Assembly (NCBI RefSeq): GCF_050030965.1
Contig: NZ_CP188297.1
Location: 1,674,001-1,738,000 of the forward strand
Reading direction: 5' to 3'
Origin: Glutamicibacter sp002979865
GTDB lineage: Bacteria; Actinomycetota; Actinomycetes; Actinomycetales; Micrococcaceae
DNA length: 64,000 bases
Below are positions 1 to 7,495 of the stretch, one piece after another. The notes beneath the pieces are model-generated. The model worked only from the letters and a program-made list of their open reading frames with translations, did no database searches and was not told the origin of the DNA. The first letter of the stretch is position 1. Each line of letters begins with the position of its first letter. Both the position numbers and the translations under genes were made by a program.

Positions 1-99
1 TGTTCTTCTGCGAGTATAACTGGCGCACGGATGGGAACTGGAATCCCAACAGCTTTTTGAAAGGATTCAAAAGAATGCGGCATTCGATCGACCGACCGC

Positions 100-129
100 T
101 TGCAATTCAAGTGTGACCTGCTCTACACT
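100..129 (+). promoter_or_regulatory. Probable sigma70-type promoter of the rhamnose operon
   Basis: A TTGCAA box near 100-105 and a TACACT box at 124-129 are separated by about 18 bases, upstream of the first rhamnose gene. The operator-like palindrome at 146-157 lies just downstream, where a repressor would block initiation or elongation. Assignment rests on box similarity and spacing only. Confidence 0.5.
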
Positions 130-145
130 CGAATTTCGAAGCGAT

Positions 146-157
146 TGAAACGATTCA
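146..157. promoter_or_regulatory. LacI-family operator candidate upstream of rhaM
   Basis: TGAAACGATTCA is a palindrome with 10 of 12 positions symmetric and a central CG, the usual form of LacI-family operators. It lies about 70 bases before rhaM and just after the predicted -10 box, a typical repressor position. The cognate regulator is not in the window and may lie to the left. Confidence 0.5.
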
Positions 158-227
158 TTTTTGTGCAAAGCGAATCGGATCGCACAGTTTTGCCCACCCA
201 GTTCCAGCGCTCCGGAAGAGTAGTACG

Positions 228-575
228 ATGCGAGTTTGCTTTCAATTGCAGGTCAATCCCGACCTGATCGACGAGTATGTGTCGCGCCACCGGGAAGTGT
301 GGCCGCAGATGCTCCAAGCCATCGAAGAAGCCGGGCGTCGCAACTACTCACTCTTTCTGCGCGAGGACGGGTTGCTGATCGGCTATTACGAAACCGATGA
401 CGACAGCGCTGCCCAGGCCGCCTTGGACTCCGACCCGCGCACCGCAGCGTGGGAAGCGGAAATGAGCCGATTCTTCCTCAGCCTGGGCGGCCGGCCAGAT
501 CAGCAAGCGCCGCGTCTGCGCGAGGTCTTCAATCTCGAAAACCAGCTGGCCGCACTTGCCGCATCCCAGCAGTAG
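228..575 (+). CDS. rhaM: L-rhamnose mutarotase RhaM
   Basis: This 115-residue protein matches the YiiL/RhaM family, which interconverts alpha- and beta-L-rhamnopyranose so that the isomerase receives its preferred anomer. His21 in the SRHREVWP segment and Tyr40 in NYSLF correspond to the conserved active-site His and Tyr of the family. The length is normal (about 104-115). The ATG at 228 has a GGAAG ribosome-binding site at about 214-218. It is the first gene of an operon running through isomerase, transporter, aldolase/dehydrogenase and kinase, which makes the assignment secure. The protein is cytoplasmic and likely co-regulated through the operator at 146-157. Confidence 0.93.
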   Translation: MRVCFQLQVNPDLIDEYVSRHREVWPQMLQAIEEAGRRNYSLFLREDGLLIGYYETDDDSAAQAALDSDPRTAAWEAEMSRFFLSLGGRPDQQAPRLREVFNLENQLAALAASQQ

Positions 576-608
576 TAGCCCGCAGAATTACTAGAAATGG
601 AGAGTTCC

Positions 609-1781
609 ATGAGCTCGAAGCTGAGCCCTGAGCACCTGCAAATCCTTGACCGCCTTGCCATCGAAGTCCCTTCCTGGGCCTATGGAAATTCGGGCACCCG
701 CTTCAAGGTCTATTCGACCCCCGGGACCCCGCGCGATCCCTTCGAAAAAATCGCCGATGCGGCTGAAGTCAACCGATTGACCGGACTGGCTCCCTCGGTG
801 GCCCTGCACATTCCGTGGGACAAGGTCGAGGACTTCACCGTGCTGCGCGAGCATGCAGAAGGCCTGGGCGTCAGCCTCGGAACCATCAATTCGAATACCT
901 TCCAGGATGACGATTACAAGTTCGGCGCCTTGACCCATGAGGATCCGAAGATCCGCCGCAAGGCAATCGACCACCACCTCGAATGCATCGACGTAATGGA
1001 TGCCACCGGAAGCCAGGACCTGAAAATCTGGCTGGCAGAGGGCTCGAACTATCCAGGCCAAGCGGATATGCGCGGGCGCCAGGACCGGCTAGGCGATTCG
1101 CTGGCCGAAATATATGCGCGGCTTTCCGGAGACCAGCGCCTGGTGCTGGAGTACAAGTTCTTCGAACCGTCCTTCTACCACACCGACGTGCCCGACTGGG
1201 GAACGTCCTATGCCCAGGTTGCGGCCTTGGGGGATCGGGCCATGGTTTGCCTGGACACCGGGCACCATGCGCCAGGCACCAATATCGAGTTCATCGTGAT
1301 GCAGCTGCTGCGGCTTGGCAAGCTCGGATCCTTCGACTTCAATTCCCGCTTCTACGCGGATGACGACTTGATCGTTGGCTCGGCAGACCCGTATCAGCTG
1401 TTCCGCATCATGGCCGAGGTGATCCGCGGTGGCGGACTGGACCAGGACACGCCTGTGGCCTTCATGCTCGATCAGTGCCACAACGTGGAGAACAAGATCC
1501 TGGGCCAGATCAGAAGCGTCCAGAACGTGCAGGAAATGACGGCCCGGGCGTTGCTGATCGACCGCGTAGCGCTGACTGAAGCACAGATTTCCGGTGATGT
1601 CCTGGCCGCCAACGAGATCTTCATGGATGCCTTCTACACCGACGTGCGGGCCGACCTGGAAGCATGGCGCGCAACGCGCGGCCTGCCAGCCGATCCGATG
1701 CAGGCCTTCCGCACCTCCGATTACCAGAGCCGAATCGAAGCATCGCGCGCTGGTGGCGTGCAAGCAGGATGGGGAGCCTGA
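609..1781 (+). CDS. rhaI: L-rhamnose isomerase, RhaI type
   Basis: The 390-residue protein belongs to the xylose-isomerase-like TIM-barrel L-rhamnose isomerases of the Pseudomonas stutzeri type, not the E. coli RhaA type. It converts L-rhamnose to L-rhamnulose with divalent metal. Conserved metal and catalytic segments are visible: LEYKFFEPSFYHTD (Glu ligand), CLDTGHHAPGTN (Asp and His) and FDFNSRFYADDDL (the late Asp cluster). An ATG at 597 is also open, but the ATG at 609 is preferred because GGAGAG at 599-604 is well placed for it and nothing suitable precedes 597. The stop codon lies two bases before the next start, so coupling with the transporter is likely. Confidence 0.93.
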   Translation: MSSKLSPEHLQILDRLAIEVPSWAYGNSGTRFKVYSTPGTPRDPFEKIADAAEVNRLTGLAPSVALHIPWDKVEDFTVLREHAEGLGVSLGTINSNTFQDDDYKFGALTHEDPKIRRKAIDHHLECIDVMDATGSQDLKIWLAEGSNYPGQADMRGRQDRLGDSLAEIYARLSGDQRLVLEYKFFEPSFYHTDVPDWGTSYAQVAALGDRAMVCLDTGHHAPGTNIEFIVMQLLRLGKLGSFDFNSRFYADDDLIVGSADPYQLFRIMAEVIRGGGLDQDTPVAFMLDQCHNVENKILGQIRSVQNVQEMTARALLIDRVALTEAQISGDVLAANEIFMDAFYTDVRADLEAWRATRGLPADPMQAFRTSDYQSRIEASRAGGVQAGWGA

Positions 1782-1783
1782 TC

Positions 1784-3091
1784 ATGAACACCGCAGCAAA
1801 GAAGCGCGGCATCTCCGGGTGGAAAGCCACCATTGCCGTAGCCATGAGCAATTACATAGAAGCCGGAGCCATCATTGCGCTGGCCACCAGCCTCAGCCTG
1901 TGGCAGGGCGCGTTCGGATTCGACGACGCGCTGGTCGGTGTCATCGCTGCCGTGTCGGCCAACGCGTTCGGCGCGGCCCTGGGTGCACTGATCGGCGGAC
2001 CGCTCTGCGACCGTCTGGGCCGCAAGTTCATCTATACCTACGACCTGATCGTGTTCATGGTCGGCGCCCTGATGATCACCTTCTCCTCCGGTACGAGCCT
2101 GCTGATCATCGGCGTGGTCCTCATGGGCATTGCCGTGGGCGCAGGCGTTCCAGCCTCCTGGACCTACATTGCCGAGGAGGCTCCGCAGGAATCGCGTGCT
2201 ACGCACGTGGGCACCGCTCAGCTGGCGTGGTCGATTGGCCCAGCCATCGGTTTCGCGCTGGCGATCCTGGTTGAGCCTTGGGGCGTGAACGGCTCCCGGG
2301 CAATCTTCTTCCATCTTTTCCTGATCGCCGCTGTCACTTGGTGGGTCCGCCGCGGATTGCCCGAGTCCAGGAGGTGGAAGGAGCAACGTGCCGCGGAAAC
2401 GGCTGCTGGCGTGAAAGCCTCGTTCTTCTCCGGCATGCGCGGGCTGCTGGCCGACCGCCGCAACTGGAGCGCGCTCTTCTTCCTGCTCGGCGTCTATGGG
2501 CTATGGAATACCGTGGCAGGGCAGGCTGGCATTTTCCAGCCTCGCGTCTATGCTGCCGCTGGCGTTGAATCCGCTACCCAGCAGAACCTGCTCCAGGTGC
2601 TGGTCTGGGTGCTGACCGCCGCCGCAACCTATTTCGGATTCATGAAATACGGAGACCAGGTCTCGCGGCGTTGGCTCTACTTCGGTGGCGCCCTGCTGGG
2701 TGTTGCGGCCTGGACCGTGCTGATCTTCGCTCCTCCAGGTGCCTTCTCCCTGCTGTTCTACGCAGTGGCCTGGGGCATCTCGGCGGGTATCGGCGCGCAG
2801 GCTTTCTACGGGCTATGGACCGCGGAGCTCTTCGCCACGCGCTACCGCGCCAGTGCACAGGGCGTGCTGTTCATGCTTGCCCGGGTGCTTGTCGGCCTGC
2901 TCTCGTTGGTGTTCCCGGTACTGCTCACCAACCTGGGCTTGGAAAAGCTTGGCCTCCTGATCATCGGCCTGCTGGTCGTCGCGTTGCTGATCGGCACCAT
3001 TTGGGCGCCGGAAACGCGAGGCAAGTCGCTGGAAGAGATCGAACTGGAGCGCTATGGATATGAAACCAGGGCCACCAAAGTCGACGCCTGA
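1784..3091 (+). CDS. MFS sugar-porter transporter, probable rhamnose importer
   Basis: This 435-residue polytopic membrane protein has sugar-porter signatures: GGPLCDRLGRK between TM2 and TM3, PESRRW after TM6, and PETRGKSLEEIE after TM12. About twelve hydrophobic segments are visible. The ATG at 1784 follows a GGGGAG ribosome-binding site at 1771-1776; longer readings upstream only overlap rhaI. Its place between the isomerase and aldolase genes indicates L-rhamnose uptake, probably as a proton symporter. Substrate is inferred from context, since sugar porters carry many sugars. It is not related to the RhaT family of enterobacteria. Confidence 0.88.
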   Translation: MNTAAKKRGISGWKATIAVAMSNYIEAGAIIALATSLSLWQGAFGFDDALVGVIAAVSANAFGAALGALIGGPLCDRLGRKFIYTYDLIVFMVGALMITFSSGTSLLIIGVVLMGIAVGAGVPASWTYIAEEAPQESRATHVGTAQLAWSIGPAIGFALAILVEPWGVNGSRAIFFHLFLIAAVTWWVRRGLPESRRWKEQRAAETAAGVKASFFSGMRGLLADRRNWSALFFLLGVYGLWNTVAGQAGIFQPRVYAAAGVESATQQNLLQVLVWVLTAAATYFGFMKYGDQVSRRWLYFGGALLGVAAWTVLIFAPPGAFSLLFYAVAWGISAGIGAQAFYGLWTAELFATRYRASAQGVLFMLARVLVGLLSLVFPVLLTNLGLEKLGLLIIGLLVVALLIGTIWAPETRGKSLEEIELERYGYETRATKVDA

Positions 3092-3138
3092 GAACCACTG
3101 CCCCCATGCACATTAACGAGTCGGAAGACAAGAACACC

Positions 3139-5190
3139 ATGAGCAACACCATCGCGACACGCACCACCGCACAGGAACTGATTCAACGATCCAACCGGTT
3201 GGGTGCAGACAAGAAGAACACCAACTACGCCGGTGGAAACACCTCGGCCAAGGGCACCGCGAAAGACCCGGTCACCGGTGAGCAAATTGAGCTGCTCTGG
3301 GTCAAGGGATCGGGCGGGGACCTCGGCACGTTGACCGAAAAGGGGCTGTCGACCCTGCGCCTGGACCGCATGCGCTCGCTGGTGGACGCCTACCCGGGCG
3401 TGGAGCGCGAAGACGAGATGGTCGCGGCCTTCGATTACTGCCTGCACGGCAAGGGAGGCGCCGCGCCATCCATTGATACCGCAATGCATGGGCTGGTCAA
3501 CGCAAACCACGTCGACCACTTGCACCCGGACTCCGGCATTGCCATTGCCACTGCCAAGGACGGCCGGGAGCTGACCGCAAGGATCTTCGGCGACAAGGTG
3601 GCTTGGGTTGACTGGCGCCGCCCCGGATTCCAGCTGGGACTGGATATTGCCGCGATCAAGGACGCCAATCCGCAAGCCGTGGGCTGCATCCTCGGCGGCC
3701 ATGGCATCACCGCCTGGGGAGATACCTCCCAGGAATCCGAGTCCAACTCGCTGTGGATCATCGACACCGCCGCTGCCTACCTTGACGAGCACGGCGCACC
3801 GGAGCCCTTCGGTCCTGTGGTTCCCGGATTCGAGCCGCTGGACGAGGAGGAGCGCCGGACCCGCGCCGCCGCATTGGCCCCGAGCATCCGCGGCCTGGCC
3901 AGCACCGACAAGCCCATGGTGGGGCACTTCAGCGATGACCAGCGAGTCCTGGATTTCCTCTCGCGCCAGAAGCTGGCGCAGCTGGCGGCCCTGGGCACCA
4001 GCTGCCCGGACCACTTCCTGCGCACCAAGATCAAGCCGATGGTGCTGGATCTTCCCGCTCCCGCAGGCGTATCGGAGCAGATCGCTCGCCTGGAAGAACT
4101 GCATGCGCAGTACCGTGCTGACTACCAGGCCTACTACGAGGCCCACAAGGACCTGGACTCTCCGGCGATGCGCGGGGCCGACCCGCTGATCGTGCTGGTC
4201 CCGGGCGTCGGCATGTTCTCCTATGGGGCGAATAAGCAGACCGCACGGGTCGCTGGCGAGTTCTACCTCAATGCCATCAACGTCATGCGCGGCGCCGAAG
4301 CGGTCTCCAGCTATACGCCGATTTCCGATGCCGAGAAGTTCCGCATTGAATACTGGGCGCTGGAGGAAGCCAAGCTGCAGCGCATGCCCAAGCCCAAATC
4401 CCATGCCGGGCGCATCGCCCTGGTCACCGGTGCCGCGTCGGGCATCGGCAAGGCCGTGGCGCAGCGGCTGGCAGCCGAGGGAGCCTGCGTGGTCATCGCA
4501 GACCTGGACCTGGACAAGGCGCAGGCCGCCGCGGCGGAGCTGGGTACAGCAGATGTGGCCGTTGGCGTCGCCGCCAACGTGGCCGATGCGCACGCCGTGC
4601 AACGTGCCATCGATGAGGCGGTGCTGGCATTTGGCGGATTGGACCTGGTGGTGAACAACGCGGGCCTCTCGCTTTCAAAGCCCTTGCTGGAAACCACCGA
4701 GGCCGACTGGGACCTGCAGCATGATGTGATGGCCAAGGGATCGTTCCTGGTTTCCAAGGCCGCGGCCAAGGTGCTGATCGAGCAGAAGCTCGGCGGCGAT
4801 ATCATCTACATTTCCTCCAAGAACTCGGTCTTCGCAGGTCCGAACAATATTGCCTACTCGGCCACGAAGGCCGACCAGGCGCATCAGGTGCGCTTGCTGG
4901 CCGTAGAATTGGGCGAGCATGGCGTGCGCGTGAACGGCATCAACCCCGATGGCGTAGTGCGCGGCTCCGGGATCTTCGCCTCCGGCTGGGGTGCCCAGCG
5001 TGCGGCGACCTATGGCGTGGCAGAGGAGGATCTGGGGCAGTTCTACGCAAACCGCACGATCCTGAAGCGCGAGGTCATCCCGGAGAACATTGCCGATGCC
5101 GTGTTCGTGCTGACCGGGCCGGAACTGACCCGGACCACCGGATTGCACATTCCGGTGGATTCCGGAGTGGCGGCAGCCTTCCTGCGATGA
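3139..5190 (+). CDS. rhaEW: Bifunctional rhamnulose-1-phosphate aldolase / L-lactaldehyde dehydrogenase
   Basis: This 683-residue fusion has an N-terminal class II aldolase domain (about 1-410) and a C-terminal short-chain dehydrogenase (about 420-680). The aldolase half shows the YAGGNTSAKG phosphate-binding segment and the His-rich HGLVNANHVDHLHPD zinc region. The dehydrogenase half shows TGAASGIG, NNAG and the catalytic YSATK. The family cleaves L-rhamnulose-1-phosphate to DHAP and L-lactaldehyde and oxidises the aldehyde to L-lactate with NAD. The ATG at 3139 (MSNTIATRTT) is preferred over 3106 because GGAAG at 3123-3127 precedes it. Its stop overlaps the start of rhaB by four bases. Confidence 0.92.
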   Translation: MSNTIATRTTAQELIQRSNRLGADKKNTNYAGGNTSAKGTAKDPVTGEQIELLWVKGSGGDLGTLTEKGLSTLRLDRMRSLVDAYPGVEREDEMVAAFDYCLHGKGGAAPSIDTAMHGLVNANHVDHLHPDSGIAIATAKDGRELTARIFGDKVAWVDWRRPGFQLGLDIAAIKDANPQAVGCILGGHGITAWGDTSQESESNSLWIIDTAAAYLDEHGAPEPFGPVVPGFEPLDEEERRTRAAALAPSIRGLASTDKPMVGHFSDDQRVLDFLSRQKLAQLAALGTSCPDHFLRTKIKPMVLDLPAPAGVSEQIARLEELHAQYRADYQAYYEAHKDLDSPAMRGADPLIVLVPGVGMFSYGANKQTARVAGEFYLNAINVMRGAEAVSSYTPISDAEKFRIEYWALEEAKLQRMPKPKSHAGRIALVTGAASGIGKAVAQRLAAEGACVVIADLDLDKAQAAAAELGTADVAVGVAANVADAHAVQRAIDEAVLAFGGLDLVVNNAGLSLSKPLLETTEADWDLQHDVMAKGSFLVSKAAAKVLIEQKLGGDIIYISSKNSVFAGPNNIAYSATKADQAHQVRLLAVELGEHGVRVNGINPDGVVRGSGIFASGWGAQRAATYGVAEEDLGQFYANRTILKREVIPENIADAVFVLTGPELTRTTGLHIPVDSGVAAAFLR

Positions 5191-6671
5191 GCAAGCAAGC
5201 AGAGAGCGCGCCGGTCGCAGCTATCGACCTCGGCGCCACCAGCGGACGTGTCATGATCGGCCAGATGGTGGACGGGAAGCTCCAGCTCACTGCCGTCCAC
5301 CGTTTCGCCAACGGACCGGTTCCGCTGTCGAGCCTGGAACCAGGGGCGCGGCAAGAAGCGCTGGCCTGGGATATCGATGAGCTCTGGGCGCAAATTCGCC
5401 ACGGCCTCTCGCTGGCTTTCGCGCAGCGCGGGGATATCGCCAGCATCGGGGTGGACTCCTGGGCGGTGGACTATGCGTTGCTCAAGGACGGCAAGCGCCT
5501 GGGAGAAGTGCGGCATTACCGGGATCCGCGCAATGAGCGCGCGGTTGCTGCGCTGGAACAGAAATTCAGCCGGCGCGAGTTGTTTGCACGCAATGGGCTG
5601 CAATTCCTTCCGTTCAACACCGTGTACCAGTTGCAAGCCGAGAAGTTGGAAAACCGGTTGGCGAACGCCGAGGCGCTGCTGCTGGTTCCCGACTATTTCA
5701 ACTGGATGCTCACAGGGCAGCGGCGCAGCGAGTGGACGAACGCTTCCACTACCGGGTTGCTGAACCACAGCACCGGTACATGGGACGAGGATCTGGTTGC
5801 TGAACTGGGGCTTTCGGGAAAGCTCGCGCAGCTAGTGCACCCTGGCCAGCCGGTGGGCGCACTGCTGCCCGAGCTGGCTGCGGAATTCGGAGCCAGCCAC
5901 GAAGTCCAGGTAGTGGCGGTCGCTTCCCATGACACGGCCAGCGCAGTGGTCGCGACCCCGCTCTCCAGCGGGCAATCCGCCTATATCTCTTGCGGAACGT
6001 GGGGATTGGTTGGTGTGGAGCTGGACCGCCCGGTACTCACCGAGCAAGCGCATCAAGCGGGATTCACCAACGAGCTGGGGCTGGATTCCAGTGTCCGGTT
6101 CCTGAAGAACGTCGCCGGAACCTTTCTGCTCAGCGAGTCGATCCGCCAATGGAACGACGACGCGGAAGCCGCCGGAAGGGAAGAAACCAGCTTGGAGCAG
6201 CTCCTTGCCGAGGCCGCGGAATTGCCTGTTCCGCAGGTGCTGATCGATCCTCAAAGCGAGCGGTTCCTGGCTCCTGGCCAGATGGCCCAGCGCATCTGCG
6301 ATGCGGTGGAAGCCGCCGGCGGGCAGCGCCCGTGCTCACCTGCCGAAGTGATCAGGGTGGTCGTCGAGTCGCTGGCTCAGAGTTTCGCCCGCCAAGCTGC
6401 AGAAGCCGCGCGGTTGGGTGGATTCGAGCTGGAGAACATCCATATTGTCGGAGGCGGCTCGCAAGGCCAGCTGCTGTGCCAGCGCACTGCAGACCATGCG
6501 CGCGTGCCGGTCATTTCCGGACCCGTGGAATGCACCGCCCTGGGCAACGTGCTCGTGCAGTTGCAAGCGGCTATGCCTGCGGGCGGTGATGCATTGAACC
6601 TGCGCGACGTGGTGCGCGACTCGGTGCCGCTAGGCGCCTACGCCCCGTCGCAGGCCCTGAAGCTGGCCTAG
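5187..6671 (+). CDS. rhaB: Rhamnulokinase
   Basis: The 494-residue FGGY-family carbohydrate kinase phosphorylates L-rhamnulose at C1 with ATP. The N-terminal phosphate-binding motif AIDLGATSGRVM, the catalytic-domain segment DYFNWMLTG, and the C-terminal nucleotide-binding motif HIVGGGSQGQLLCQ with GPVECTALGN are all present. Length is normal. The ATGA overlap with the upstream aldolase gene indicates translational coupling, and a strong terminator follows 30 bases after the stop, so this is the last gene of the rhamnose operon. Confidence 0.94.
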   Translation: MSKQAESAPVAAIDLGATSGRVMIGQMVDGKLQLTAVHRFANGPVPLSSLEPGARQEALAWDIDELWAQIRHGLSLAFAQRGDIASIGVDSWAVDYALLKDGKRLGEVRHYRDPRNERAVAALEQKFSRRELFARNGLQFLPFNTVYQLQAEKLENRLANAEALLLVPDYFNWMLTGQRRSEWTNASTTGLLNHSTGTWDEDLVAELGLSGKLAQLVHPGQPVGALLPELAAEFGASHEVQVVAVASHDTASAVVATPLSSGQSAYISCGTWGLVGVELDRPVLTEQAHQAGFTNELGLDSSVRFLKNVAGTFLLSESIRQWNDDAEAAGREETSLEQLLAEAAELPVPQVLIDPQSERFLAPGQMAQRICDAVEAAGGQRPCSPAEVIRVVVESLAQSFARQAAEAARLGGFELENIHIVGGGSQGQLLCQRTADHARVPVISGPVECTALGNVLVQLQAAMPAGGDALNLRDVVRDSVPLGAYAPSQALKLA

Positions 6672-6699
6672 ATCCGTGTGGGATATCTAGGCCGTCGTT

Positions 6700-6738
6700 G
6701 ACCCTCCAGCCCGATGGGGCTGGAGGGTCGAACTTTTT
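6700..6738 (+). terminator. Rho-independent terminator of the rhamnose operon
   Basis: A perfect 13-bp stem (GACCCTCCAGCCC at 6700-6712 with its complement at 6717-6729) encloses a four-base loop and is followed by five T residues at 6734-6738. The methyltransferase gene ends in the same stretch from the other side, so the stem probably serves both convergent transcripts. Confidence 0.88.
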
Positions 6739-7393
6739 ACACCTTGCGCTGCACGAATACCACGGCATCCTCCAGGGTCGCCGGATTGCCATCGGGACCG
6801 ATGATGGTGCGTTCGCGGACCTCGGCGCACAGCACCTCCCACTGCGCCGGATCCAGAGCCAAAGCTTCCAGTTCCTCTTCGGGGCTGGGGAACACGGGCA
6901 TCTGGTGATCGGGCTTGCTGGCGAAGGACGGCATCGATGCATGGGACAGGGCCAGCAGGTGGCCGCCGGGTGCGACCAGGGTCGCTGCCTTGCGCAGGAA
7001 GCTGGCGCGAGGGAATTCAAAGGGTGCCTGGAAGAAGCTCAAGGTCACCAGGTCGAAGGTTTCCCCGGTATTCCACGCAGCCAGATCCGAGGCGATGAAG
7101 CGGGTCTGCCCCGCGTCCAGACCGTGCTTGGCCGCTTCTTCCTGCGCGCGCTTCACCGCGGTGGGCGAGATGTCGACCCCGGTAGCCTTCCAGCCATGGG
7201 TGGCCAGCCACAGCGCATCGCCTCCCTCCCCGCAGCCGATATCCAGCGACGTGCCGGGGGCCAGCGGGGCGACAAGGTTCTCGATGACCTGGTTGACCTT
7301 GCCTGACCAGACCCGCTCGGACTGGCCGTAGTGGTTCTCCCAGAAGGCGACATCATCATGTTCTTTGGTGTGGTGTTCGTGGTGGTGGCTCAT
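6737..7393 (-). CDS. Class I SAM-dependent methyltransferase
   Basis: This 218-residue protein has the class I motif I LDIGCGEGGDALWLA, followed by GVDISPTAVKRAQEEA (motif II region) and DLVTLSFFQ, so it binds S-adenosylmethionine. The substrate cannot be deduced. The N-terminus is unusually His-rich (MSHHHEHHTKEHDD), which could bind metal, though this is only an observation. The ATG at 7393 has GGGGAA about nine bases upstream; the longer reading to 7456 has no such site. It is a monocistronic-looking gene, convergent with rhaB. TehB-like and small-molecule methyltransferases are both possible. Confidence 0.8.
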   Translation of the reverse strand: MSHHHEHHTKEHDDVAFWENHYGQSERVWSGKVNQVIENLVAPLAPGTSLDIGCGEGGDALWLATHGWKATGVDISPTAVKRAQEEAAKHGLDAGQTRFIASDLAAWNTGETFDLVTLSFFQAPFEFPRASFLRKAATLVAPGGHLLALSHASMPSFASKPDHQMPVFPSPEEELEALALDPAQWEVLCAEVRERTIIGPDGNPATLEDAVVFVQRKV

Positions 7394-7495
7394 TTTCGTT
7401 GTTCCCCATTCGTCAGTAAGGCCGTTGTTATCGACCCTACTGACGATCGACCCCATGCGCGATCAGTTTTGCGCCAGAGGCAAGAATCGCTGCTC

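Noticed and set aside
591..1061. Long minus-strand frame opposite rhaI
   Set aside because: It is an antisense shadow of a clear enzyme gene, with no ribosome-binding site or recognisable domain. High-GC genes often give such frames.
3052..4602. 516-codon open frame opposite the aldolase/dehydrogenase gene
   Set aside because: The plus strand encodes an unmistakable bifunctional enzyme across the same bases; the minus frame has no family motif.
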